Source: an uncultured Clostridia bacterium (GTDB lineage Bacteria > Bacillota > Clostridia > Christensenellales > Borkfalkiaceae). From it: a stretch of 13,637 nt of DNA. The notes beneath the pieces are model-generated. The model ran no database searches and was not told the DNA's origin. It worked only from the letters and a program-made list of their open reading frames with translations. The stretch is taken from NCBI GenBank assembly GCA_958419945.1, contig CATZIC010000051.1, forward strand, positions 1-13,637, in the 5' to 3' direction. This document shows positions 1 through 6,740 of the stretch, piece by piece; the stretch's first letter is position 1, and each line of letters starts with the position of its first letter. The position numbers and the translations under genes were made by a program.

Positions 1-242
1 ATCTTGTAAAGGACTACCAAGATACAACGATATTCGGCGAAGGAAGCATCCAAAAAGACCGTTCAGCGCGCTTTACCGGCAAACCCTACGACGAAGACTT
101 GCAGGCGTATGTATTCCCCAATCGAACATACGATCCGGAAATAAAAAGATGGAGAAGCATGGATCCGTCAGGTTATCCAGATGGAATAAATGCTCAGTTT
201 TACGCAGTTATACCTACAATAGGGGTAGATCCTTTAGGGCTA
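1..242 (+). repeat. Rhs core repeat, copy 1 (partial)
   Basis: The first 115 bases match 1311-1425 with only four mismatches. Similarity fades after YVFP and continues at protein level to DPLGL. It is one of four copies of the exchangeable Rhs end region. Confidence 0.85.
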
Positions 243-761
243 AAAACGTATTATATTGGTGGCTTTTTTGAATTTGATGGGCCTTATCATCCTATGACAA
301 ATGCTACATGTAGTAAATGTGGTGCTCCACTAACAAACCAGAACGATTTTAGATCTTGGGATACCTATGATGACATCTTGGCAGATATAGCTGCAACAAA
401 ACAAGCCAATCCGGATGAGCCAATAAATTTAGTAGGGCATAGTTACGGTGGAGATACGGCATATTTAGTGGCAAGAGATTCAAATTATACAATAGATAAC
501 CTAGTGACGCTAGATCCTGTAAGCCATTTTACGTTTGATGTTTCGAAACCTAATAACGTTACGAATTGGGACAATGTATATTCAAATCCCAATAATTATG
601 GAGTTGGTGATTTTATTGCGGATATTGGCGGGCAATGGGGCCACGTAGATGATCCAAACGTTAATAATCATAGTAGTTCCGCAAGCCACGGGAATGTAAC
701 TGGACTTTTCAATGCCTTACTGGAAAGCACAAAATCTCAGGTACATATATGCGAACAGTAA
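1..761 (+). CDS. Rhs protein C-terminal part with lipase-like (alpha/beta hydrolase) tip, 5' end outside window
   Basis: The frame is open from position 3, so the start lies upstream of the window. The Rhs-conserved part contains FTGKPYDEDL, RWRSMDPSGYPDG and ends at DPLGL (about 228-242), the usual boundary before an Rhs toxin tip. This is the only cassette here that keeps the full DPLGL motif. The tip (243-758, 172 aa) has a GxSxG nucleophile elbow, GHSYGG, with Ser at 441-443. An Asp in LVTLDP (513-515) and a His in SASHGN (687-689) can complete a Ser-Asp-His triad. An odd CSKC pair lies early in the tip. I infer a lipase or phospholipase effector acting on membranes. The substrate is not readable from sequence, and an esterase or other alpha/beta hydrolase is possible. 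The gene overlaps the next one by 13 bp. Whether the missing 5' part is a full Rhs gene or another orphan fragment cannot be told. Confidence 0.8.
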   Translation, partial: LVKDYQDTTIFGEGSIQKDRSARFTGKPYDEDLQAYVFPNRTYDPEIKRWRSMDPSGYPDGINAQFYAVIPTIGVDPLGLKTYYIGGFFEFDGPYHPMTNATCSKCGAPLTNQNDFRSWDTYDDILADIAATKQANPDEPINLVGHSYGGDTAYLVARDSNYTIDNLVTLDPVSHFTFDVSKPNNVTNWDNVYSNPNNYGVGDFIADIGGQWGHVDDPNVNNHSSSASHGNVTGLFNALLESTKSQVHICEQ

Positions 762-1207
762 GCTATTTAATTATCAAGTATATACTAATATTTCTATCGA
801 TTTTATTTTTGTCCGCATGTGCAACGACTAAAATCAAAGTAGTTGATGATACTACAGGTGAGTCAGTTGCAGATGCTTTTGTGTATATAAGGCCAATGCA
901 TCTTTTACCTTTCCCTATAGGTAAATTAAATATTTTAAGCTTATCGGACAAAAATGGAAATGTTTTTACGTCGGATTCATCTTTCTATTTATATGCTGGT
1001 AAGCAGGGATATGGATTAACAAATTCCTACGATTATAATTCTAAGGAGGATCTTTATATCGTTAGGTTAAAACGGGAGACTAATATAAAAATTATCCTCT
1101 TTAATGGGAGTAAATCTGATTTTGATTCATTAAAAAATAACACAAAATGGAAAAGCTTTTTTGATTACTGCAGGGCGAACAATATTACAATAAGATGCAT
1201 AGATTAA
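749..1207 (+). CDS. Lipoprotein, likely immunity protein to the lipase-like Rhs tip
   Basis: A 152-aa protein with a hydrophobic N-terminus and a lipobox L21-S-A-C24 followed by Ala, so a lipid-anchored protein, probably in the outer membrane. After it comes a segment like a carboxypeptidase-regulatory or prealbumin-like beta domain: KIKVVDDTTGESVADAFVYI, then SDKNGNV and YLYAGKQGYG. The C-terminal 40 residues are unassigned. The ATG at 749 lies inside the end of the tip gene, with a weak AGG 8 bp upstream, so translation is probably coupled. Known lipase effectors (Tle family) are commonly paired with periplasmic or lipoprotein immunity proteins. Position, overlap and predicted location support that role here. 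I see no sequence match to a named immunity family. Confidence 0.7.
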   Translation: MRTVSYLIIKYILIFLSILFLSACATTKIKVVDDTTGESVADAFVYIRPMHLLPFPIGKLNILSLSDKNGNVFTSDSSFYLYAGKQGYGLTNSYDYNSKEDLYIVRLKRETNIKIILFNGSKSDFDSLKNNTKWKSFFDYCRANNITIRCID

Positions 1208-1234
1208 TTTGCCATTTTTGTTTCTATAGTAGTA

Positions 1235-1552
1235 TTAAAAACGATGGCGTACGTTACCATGAGCACGACTTTTGGGGGACGGACGCTTTGGAGTATGGAC
1301 ACCAAGGGAAATCTTGTAAAGGACTACCAAGATACAACGATATTCGGCGAAGGAAGCATCCAAAAGGACCGTTCCGCACGCTTTACCGGCAAGCCCTACG
1401 ACGAAGACTTGCAGGCGTATGTATTTCCATACCGCAATTACGACGAGAAATCCGCCCGTTGGCGTTCCTCAGATCCCGCTGGATACCCTGATGGTATAAA
1501 TAACCAATTCTATGCTTGTGTGCCGACTTATACCTTAGATATCTTAGGCTTA
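1235..1552 (+). repeat. Rhs core repeat, copy 2
   Basis: It begins abruptly at KNDGVRYHEHDF and ends at DILGL. It shares a 41-base identical run (1427-1467) with copy 3 (3067-3107), and a 28-base identical run (1391-1418) with the carrier gene (7572-7599). It carries a one-base insertion in a G-run near 1274-1278. Confidence 0.85.
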
Positions 1553-2014
1553 AAAGTATTATCTATGAACGATACTATAAATAATGCGATAAATACAATC
1601 AGAAATTCTAATTATGGAAAAGATACAAATAGTGTTTTCTATAAAATGGATAATCTTAGCTATAATGTTGAAATTAAATCGGGCGATAGAAGTATGTATA
1701 ACTATGTTCGTGATAAGGTTTATGTTAGTACTGCAACAGAAGATCTTTATGCTGCGAGGGATAGTAATGGAAATTTAACAAATACAAATGGATCGCTAGA
1801 ATCAAAAATAATACATGAACTTACACATAGGAGTGATTATATTAATAATCCTAATAAATACACAAATGATAGAGGGAAACCTGGTGAAATGGGAGATAGT
1901 TTGGTAGAAGATCGTGCAATTCAAGAAACGAATAAATATAGACTAGAAAAGGGCGAACTCATTAGAATATGGTATTATAATTTAGATGATTATTATGCAA
2001 GACATGAAAAATAA
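1244..2014 (+). CDS. Orphan Rhs cassette with M91/NleD-like zinc metallopeptidase tip
   Basis: This is a 5'-truncated Rhs fragment. Rhs homology begins abruptly near 1235 (KNDGVRYHEHDF in another frame). A one-base gain in a G-run at about 1274-1278 then shifts the frame, so the remaining Rhs part and the tip are read in the frame of the ATG at 1244. Neither ATG 1244 nor ATG 1259 has a clear Shine-Dalgarno sequence, so it is probably silent. The Rhs part ends at DILGL (to 1552). The 153-aa tip has the zinc motif HELTH (His at 1814) at residues 191-195, then EDRAIQETNKYRLEKGELIR at 222-241. That arrangement matches peptidase M91 (NleD-like effectors): HExxH followed by an E/ETN-R-G helix with a third ligand Glu. 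The tip is very AT-rich. Its target is unknown. It overlaps its partner gene by 11 bp. Confidence 0.75.
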   Translation: MAYVTMSTTFGGRTLWSMDTKGNLVKDYQDTTIFGEGSIQKDRSARFTGKPYDEDLQAYVFPYRNYDEKSARWRSSDPAGYPDGINNQFYACVPTYTLDILGLKVLSMNDTINNAINTIRNSNYGKDTNSVFYKMDNLSYNVEIKSGDRSMYNYVRDKVYVSTATEDLYAARDSNGNLTNTNGSLESKIIHELTHRSDYINNPNKYTNDRGKPGEMGDSLVEDRAIQETNKYRLEKGELIRIWYYNLDDYYARHEK

Positions 2015-2684
2015 ATTTATATTATATATAATAGTTATTTTCCTATGCAATTTTAGTGGAGAATTAAAAGCTGGAGATTATATCGACGATTTAATACAAC
2101 TCGTAAATAATTCACCTAACAACTGGCATGGGAATCGTCAATTAACATTGAAGGCGTTAGAATATTATAAAAAACGCAATGATATGTACAAGAAAAGGGA
2201 TAAATTTCTTTCCTTTTTAGAAGGCAATGGGAGACCTTATATCTCTATAGATTTTATTTATAATAATGGCGTTCAGTCAGATTCCTTCTTATTAACAGAT
2301 AGATATCTATCTACTCCTAGTGATTTATTTAAATATCACTATAGATATAGAAAAGACATATTTAATAATCTATTAGCATATGGAGAAGAAGCTTCTAAAA
2401 AATATATTTATACTGGGGACTTTTGTGATGTTACACCTCATGCTTTCGTCGTAATACGTGTTTTTAAGGATAAACAAAGGTATTATTCAATATTCATTGA
2501 GCCATCTAATATATTAATAAAAGGAGAAAATGAAGAAGTCACTTCTGAAAGTTTTAATGCTTCTTATAAATTTTGTTCATTTATTTTATATGAATATCTT
2601 ATAAACAACACATCAAGATTATTAAAGAGAGTTTTTGCAAGTGATGATTTTCTTAGTTTTCAGGAGAGAATAGAGAAATATTAA
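2004..2684 (+). CDS. Secreted protein, likely immunity protein to the HELTH metallopeptidase tip
   Basis: I chose the ATG at 2004 because it gives a compact signal peptide: two lysines, a hydrophobic stretch to about residue 18, then a possible cleavage LKA|GDY near residue 23. In-frame ATGs at 1986 and 1995 would only lengthen the N-terminus. The 226-aa product should be periplasmic. The mature part is charged and Tyr/Lys-rich, with no recognised domain. Features include RQLTLKALEYYKKRND near the start, GDFCDVTPHAFVVIRV in the middle, and a helical C-terminus. The gene starts inside the end of the peptidase tip gene, as a toxin-immunity pair usually does. The family is unknown to me; the immunity role is inferred from position, overlap and export. 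Confidence 0.65.
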   Translation: MKNKFILYIIVIFLCNFSGELKAGDYIDDLIQLVNNSPNNWHGNRQLTLKALEYYKKRNDMYKKRDKFLSFLEGNGRPYISIDFIYNNGVQSDSFLLTDRYLSTPSDLFKYHYRYRKDIFNNLLAYGEEASKKYIYTGDFCDVTPHAFVVIRVFKDKQRYYSIFIEPSNILIKGENEEVTSESFNASYKFCSFILYEYLINNTSRLLKRVFASDDFLSFQERIEKY

Positions 2685-2775
2685 TTGACAGATACGTTAA
2701 TAAGTGTGTAGTAAATAACTGTCGTTATTGTTGAAAATATGCATTTTTATATATAAGGTGTTTTATAATAAAAGT
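2685..2775 (+). other. Short AT-rich spacer before orphan cassette 3
   Basis: A spacer of about 90 bp between the cassette 2 partner gene and the cassette 3 junction. It contains TTGACA at 2685-2690 but no matching -10 box. No gene or hairpin was seen. Confidence 0.5.
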
Positions 2776-3552
2776 GTAGAAATATATCTATGGGACGGAA
2801 TAACGCTTATCCGCCGAGGAAGCGACATATATGTGAATGAGCCGCATGTATCGGGCGGAGTTCCGATACTAAGCAAAACCGACGAGGGTGTGCGCTACCA
2901 TGAGCACGACTTTTTGGGAACGACGCTATGGAGTACGGACACCAAGGGAAATCTTGTAAAGGATTATCAAGACACAACGATATTTGGCGAGGGAAGCATC
3001 CAAAAAGACCGCTCCGCGCGCTTCACCGGCAAACCCTACGATGAAGATTTACAGGCGTATGTATTCCCATACCGCAATTACGACGAGAAATCCGCCCGTT
3101 GGCGTTCTGCCGATCCCGCAGGTTATCCCGACGGACTGAATCAACATTTTTATGCAGCCGTACCTACACTTGAAATAGATACCATGGGGTTGGAAATAAT
3201 TATTTACGGGGATATTACTATAACACCATCCGACGGGAGCATGTATACTATTGAAAATCAACCAACATCCTTTAATGCTAGTTTGAAAATTAAATTTACC
3301 GGAGAGGATAAAATTTTAGCTAAGAACGGAAAATTTGGTTTCGGATTGACTTTAGATTCCATAAATATCGTATCAGCAAATCCCCGAATCATAACCGAAG
3401 AAACAACATTTTTAGATGCAGCAATAAATATTGCGTACGAAGGAAATCGTGCGCTTGATATTGGGGATCATATTCTTAGCGCTTTTATTGAAAATCGAAT
3501 TACAGGTGGTAAGAGCGATCTTATAACATCAAAATTTTCAATAGAAAAATGA
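2728..3552 (+). CDS. Orphan Rhs cassette with unrecognised beta-rich tip
   Basis: The frame opens after a TAA at 2716-2718, and the first possible start is TTG 2728 with no ribosome site. Rhs homology begins only at about 2776 (VEIYLWDG, aligned with VENWMWDG of the carrier gene at 6741). The first 16 codons are therefore unrelated sequence, and the fragment is probably not expressed as it stands. The Rhs part is intact and in frame: RRGSDIYVNEPH, RYHEHDFLGTTLWS, FTGKPYDEDL, RWRSADPAGYPDG, ending at DTMGL (to 3192). The tip (3193-3549, 119 aa) is short, with alternating hydrophobic strands (LEIIIYGDITITP, ASLKIKFTG, LTLDSINIV, HILSAFIEN), suggesting an Ig-like beta-sandwich. No catalytic motif is visible. 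It could be a binding or pore-forming tip or an unknown enzyme. It overlaps the next gene by four bases (ATGA). Confidence 0.65.
   Translation: MLKICIFIYKVFYNKSVEIYLWDGITLIRRGSDIYVNEPHVSGGVPILSKTDEGVRYHEHDFLGTTLWSTDTKGNLVKDYQDTTIFGEGSIQKDRSARFTGKPYDEDLQAYVFPYRNYDEKSARWRSADPAGYPDGLNQHFYAAVPTLEIDTMGLEIIIYGDITITPSDGSMYTIENQPTSFNASLKIKFTGEDKILAKNGKFGFGLTLDSINIVSANPRIITEETTFLDAAINIAYEGNRALDIGDHILSAFIENRITGGKSDLITSKFSIEK
2776..3192 (+). repeat. Rhs core repeat, copy 3
   Basis: It begins at VEIYLWDG and ends at DTMGL. It extends further 5' than copy 2 and has no frameshift. Copies 1-3 resemble one another in DNA far more than they resemble the carrier gene copy. Confidence 0.85.
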
Positions 3553-4076
3553 AAATCTTATATACAATCCTTTCTTCTGCTTTGCTTTGCGCGTGCATTT
3601 CAGACATAGAAACACACTCAAAACAAACTGCAACCGTACCCGATACCGAAAAAACGCTATCCCTTTACGACATTTACGATGCATTCATGGGAGAAGTGGA
3701 AAGTAAGCAGTTTACAAAAACAAATGCGGAAGAAAAGCGCATAGTTGTAGGAAATTATAAAGGCGGGAAGATTCAGCAAATGTTGGTTTCCGACTTTATT
3801 TCATCTCCAATATCAATGTATACGGGAAATAACAATGTAATAACAATTTCCAAAATGACAAAAGGAGAAAAAACATTTTTAACCCTTACAAGATTAAACA
3901 ACTATAACATAGATGCCCTAGGGAGTCTTTTTGTTGACGACCTTAAAGGTTTCAAAACATCAGAATTGTTGTGCACTTCTAAATGTCCAGACGGAACAAC
4001 TATTTTTATGGCTGTCGTATTGTCTTCCGATGTAAAAAAATTCGGAGAACAAAAAATAAAAGAGCAAATTAAATAA
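3549..4076 (+). CDS. Lipoprotein, likely immunity protein to the beta-rich Rhs tip
   Basis: A 175-aa protein with a short signal sequence and a probable lipobox L13-C-A-C16 (Cys at -2 is unusual but tolerated). This is followed by a polar linker (DIETHSKQT) and a mature domain of about 140 residues. The mature part alternates strands and helices (KRIVVGNYKGGKIQQMLVSD, ITISKMTKGEKTFLTLTRLN, TTIFMAVVLSS) and has two Cys in LLCTSKC. No family is recognised. The start codon overlaps the stop of the tip gene as ATGA, implying coupled translation. The strong terminator 17 bp downstream makes this the last gene of the cassette array. The immunity role is inferred from position and predicted export. 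Confidence 0.65.
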   Translation: MKILYTILSSALLCACISDIETHSKQTATVPDTEKTLSLYDIYDAFMGEVESKQFTKTNAEEKRIVVGNYKGGKIQQMLVSDFISSPISMYTGNNNVITISKMTKGEKTFLTLTRLNNYNIDALGSLFVDDLKGFKTSELLCTSKCPDGTTIFMAVVLSSDVKKFGEQKIKEQIK

Positions 4077-4092
4077 ATATTTTCAAAACCAC

Positions 4093-4125
4093 AAGAGAGA
4101 CGGTAGATGCCGTCTCTCTTTTTTT
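4093..4125 (+). terminator. Rho-independent terminator closing the cassette array
   Basis: A perfect 11-bp stem (4093-4103 paired with 4110-4120) with a six-base loop TAGATG, running into seven T residues at 4119-4125. It lies 17 bp after the last + strand gene. It sits between convergent genes, but in the minus direction the tract after the stem is not T-rich, so it acts mainly on + strand transcripts. Confidence 0.9.
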
Positions 4126-4167
4126 GCAATATATAATCACCTAATCCTCTATGAAAAGAATCCCCGT

Positions 4168-6630
4168 CTATTCCCAAATATTCTTTCCCTTTAACGTGCC
4201 GTCGGAATCCCACACATATTCCACGCCACCGAGCAGTTTGTTTTTGGCGTCGAACGTCTGGATTGTTTTCAGCCGGAAATTGTCGTCGTAGGTATAGGTG
4301 GATTTGTTGCCGTTGGGGAAGATTTTGCACGCCAGCATTTGGCTTTTCTTGTCGTATAGATAGCGAATTTTACCGACGCCGTCTATTTTCGCCTCCACGG
4401 GTCTGTCGAGTGCATCGTATTTGTAGACGGCAACACTTCTTGTTTCCTCTTTCTTGTCCGCATTCTGGTAGGCATTCAGAATCTTTTTGCGTTTGCCTGT
4501 GCTTGTGTATTCCATAACGGAAACGCTCTGCGAACCGTCGGGATAGGTCAGGGATTTGCGGATTTGCCGCCCCAGAGCGTCGTATTTAAACTCCAATTTT
4601 GTCCCCGCGGAATTTATCGAATCAATCCTGCCGTAGTCGTCGTAGGCGATGTCCGTGATTTGGTTTTTAGCGTATTTGCGCCCCACAACCCTATCGAACT
4701 TGTCGTACGAAATCGAAATCGTCTGTTCCTGAGTCTTCTTTTCGGTAAGATTGCCGAACTTGTCGTATTTGTTTTCGATTGTCTGTCCGATGTGGTTTTC
4801 GTGGAAAACCATATCGCCGCGGGCGTCGTATTCGAATTTGACGTCGCTGCCGTCGGGCGCGACCCACCCCGTGAGTTCGCCGACGGGATTGTATTTGTAC
4901 TGAATCGTGTCTTTGAGCGGATTTACCTCTTCGAGAAGTTTTCCGTCAAGGGAATAGGTTTTTTGCGATTGGGCGTTTTTGCTGTTTATTACCGACACAT
5001 ATTCCTTTTCGTCCCTGATTTCGCGTTCGACTTCAATCCACTTGCGTTTGTTGCGCGTGAGCATTTTCAGCTGTCCCGACGGATAGTAGAAGTAGTCCCA
5101 GACGATTTTGTCGTTTTCGACAACCGTTTTTATCTGCGAATATTCGTCGTATTCGTATTTGACGGAATTGCCGTTCGAATAGCTACGTTTCAAGATTCTG
5201 CCGAACTTGTCGTATTCCCACGCTATCCACATTTCCTCGGGGTAGTTGCGGCGGGTAATGCGCCCGAGCTCGTCGTAGGTGTAGATTTGGGAGGCGTTGT
5301 TTGCGTTCTTGTAGGAGGCAATCTGTTTGTCGCTTCCGTACGAGAAATTTGCGATGTTGCCGAGCGGGTCGGTAATCTTTTTGGGGCGCATCGAATCGGC
5401 GTCGTATTCATATTTCGTGGGAGGATAGTCGCCGTTTGTAATGGAAACGATTCTGTCTTGGTCGTCGTACTCGTATTTAACGGGTTTTTCTCCGCGTTTT
5501 ACCATTTGCGAAATCCTGCCCTCTTCGTCGTAGTCGAGTTTTACGACGGCTTCGCCCTTGGGCGAAATCACCTCGCTTAGCTTGTTTGTGGCCTCGTTCT
5601 GGAAGCCGCGCCCCCATTGGACGGAATTCGACACGCCGCCCTTGTCGATTGTCGTAAGGCGGTTTGTCCTCGGGTTGAAAATCGTCTTGTCGGCGTTTCC
5701 GAGCAGATTTGCCTTCTGCATTACGATGCCCGCCTTCTCCTGCCCGAACGTGTACATATTTTCGGAGTCGGACATTAAAACGGGCTTGAATTTCGTATTA
5801 TCCAAGTAATGTCTGCCGCCCGCTTCGAAATCCTTCAAGGACGTCGTCCAGACGAAATTCTCCCTGTCGGTGTTGGGGTATGCAATCGAAGACAAAAGGC
5901 CGTCTCTGTATTGGAATTTCACTTCGCGTTCGGGAATATTAAACGGCTTCCAGCTTGCCAGCATTTCGGAGTCGCCTTCGTATGCGAACTTGTGCGAAAT
6001 CGGCCCGATTTTAAGCGAGACAAGTCTGTTAAGTTCGTCGTATTTTGCGGAAAGCAAATTGTATACCGCTGTGTCCGTGCGCTGTTCGATTCCCGTAATG
6101 CGGATTCCCTTGGTTTTGAAATACAATTTCCTGCCCGACGGCGCTTCGAGCGATTTCAACTCCCCTTTGTCGTAGGCATAGACGAAGCGGTCCTTCGATA
6201 TTATGTAGATTCTGTCGGGCTCCTGTTTTGCGTTGCCCTTATATGCTATATACGGAGTTTTTATGCGGGTAGGTCTGTATCCGAGTATCGGATAGTTTTT
6301 GCTGTTCCATTTGAAGAAATATTCCTCTCCACCGGGGGAAAGCCAAAATATGCCGCCGTTCATCGGCGCGACATACGATGTCAGTTGCGGAACCGTCCAT
6401 TGCGAGAAATATTCGAGTTCTCCGAACGGGTATTTGGAAATGTTGTGCTCCAAATATATCGGGAATTTGAATTCGGGCGAACCCGACAGCATTCCGAGCC
6501 CCATACGTTTGTATAGTTGCCCGTCCAACCTCAACTGCCCGTTGTGCAGGACCGGAGATTCCCAAGAGGGAGTCGCAAATAGATTAAAACATATTATAAT
6601 TGCCGACAGTATGCAACAAATCGCTCTCAT
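4168..6630 (-). CDS. Sec-exported Rhs/YD-repeat shell protein without a tip
   Basis: The ATG at 6630 gives a clean signal peptide (MRAICCILSAIIICFNLFA|TPSW) and an 820-aa product. The frame also allows ATG 6639 and GTG 6681. Residues about 25-190 form an N-terminal domain (GSPEFKFPIYL, GGIFWLSPGGEEYFFKW) before isolated YD units. Continuous YD repeats run from about residue 365 to the end: YDEEGRI, YEYDDQDRI, YTYDELGRI, WEYDKFGRI, FEYDARGDM, NKYDKFGNL, IAYDDYGRI, FKYDALGRQ, YKYDALDRP, YTYDDNFRL. YD repeats of Rhs and TcB/TcC proteins build a hollow beta-shell that encloses a toxin. This protein ends inside the repeats at GVEYVWDSDGTLKGKNIWE, with no RWRSxDPxG or DxxGL region and no tip. It is divergent from the tip-carrying gene at 6741 and is probably its other half. 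It is GC-richer than the tips and ends in TAG. Confidence 0.85.
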   Translation of the reverse strand: MRAICCILSAIIICFNLFATPSWESPVLHNGQLRLDGQLYKRMGLGMLSGSPEFKFPIYLEHNISKYPFGELEYFSQWTVPQLTSYVAPMNGGIFWLSPGGEEYFFKWNSKNYPILGYRPTRIKTPYIAYKGNAKQEPDRIYIISKDRFVYAYDKGELKSLEAPSGRKLYFKTKGIRITGIEQRTDTAVYNLLSAKYDELNRLVSLKIGPISHKFAYEGDSEMLASWKPFNIPEREVKFQYRDGLLSSIAYPNTDRENFVWTTSLKDFEAGGRHYLDNTKFKPVLMSDSENMYTFGQEKAGIVMQKANLLGNADKTIFNPRTNRLTTIDKGGVSNSVQWGRGFQNEATNKLSEVISPKGEAVVKLDYDEEGRISQMVKRGEKPVKYEYDDQDRIVSITNGDYPPTKYEYDADSMRPKKITDPLGNIANFSYGSDKQIASYKNANNASQIYTYDELGRITRRNYPEEMWIAWEYDKFGRILKRSYSNGNSVKYEYDEYSQIKTVVENDKIVWDYFYYPSGQLKMLTRNKRKWIEVEREIRDEKEYVSVINSKNAQSQKTYSLDGKLLEEVNPLKDTIQYKYNPVGELTGWVAPDGSDVKFEYDARGDMVFHENHIGQTIENKYDKFGNLTEKKTQEQTISISYDKFDRVVGRKYAKNQITDIAYDDYGRIDSINSAGTKLEFKYDALGRQIRKSLTYPDGSQSVSVMEYTSTGKRKKILNAYQNADKKEETRSVAVYKYDALDRPVEAKIDGVGKIRYLYDKKSQMLACKIFPNGNKSTYTYDDNFRLKTIQTFDAKNKLLGGVEYVWDSDGTLKGKNIWE

Positions 6631-6740
6631 ATACGACATACTACAATTATATTTTATATTATCAAGAAAATTCCTTGACACTTTTGTACAAACATAGAAT
6701 ATGATGATCAGTTCCGCGATTATACGGCAAGGAGTACGTT
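6631..6740. promoter_or_regulatory. Divergent promoter region between the two Rhs halves
   Basis: This short AT-rich spacer must hold the promoters of both divergent Rhs genes. On the + strand a perfect TTGACA lies at 6675-6680, with TATGAT at 6700-6705 (19-bp gap) or TAGAAT at 6695-6700 (14-bp gap); neither gap is ideal. On the minus strand GTGTCA and TATAAA are 17 bp apart, just upstream of the start, followed by a further TATAAT. Sigma factor preferences of this organism are unknown, so exact boxes are tentative. Confidence 0.45.
6729..6734 (+). promoter_or_regulatory. Shine-Dalgarno site of the tip-carrying Rhs gene
   Basis: AAGGAG lies six bases before ATG 6741. It is the clearest ribosome site among the Rhs frames here and fixes the start of this gene. 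The orphan cassettes lack anything similar. Confidence 0.85.

Noticed and set aside
2685..2717. Possible promoter (TTGACA) before orphan cassette 3
   Set aside because: The best -10 at proper spacing is only TAGTAA (three of six matches), and the fragment has no good start codon.
4564..5580. Long + strand open frame (338 codons) inside the YD-repeat shell gene
   Set aside because: It is antisense to the repetitive YD-repeat gene; the repeats keep the opposite frame open. Its protein is Val/Phe-rich nonsense with no motif.
5809..6516. Second long + strand open frame antisense to the shell gene
   Set aside because: Same cause: the opposite strand is clearly coding (signal peptide, YD motifs), and this frame has no ribosome site or domain.
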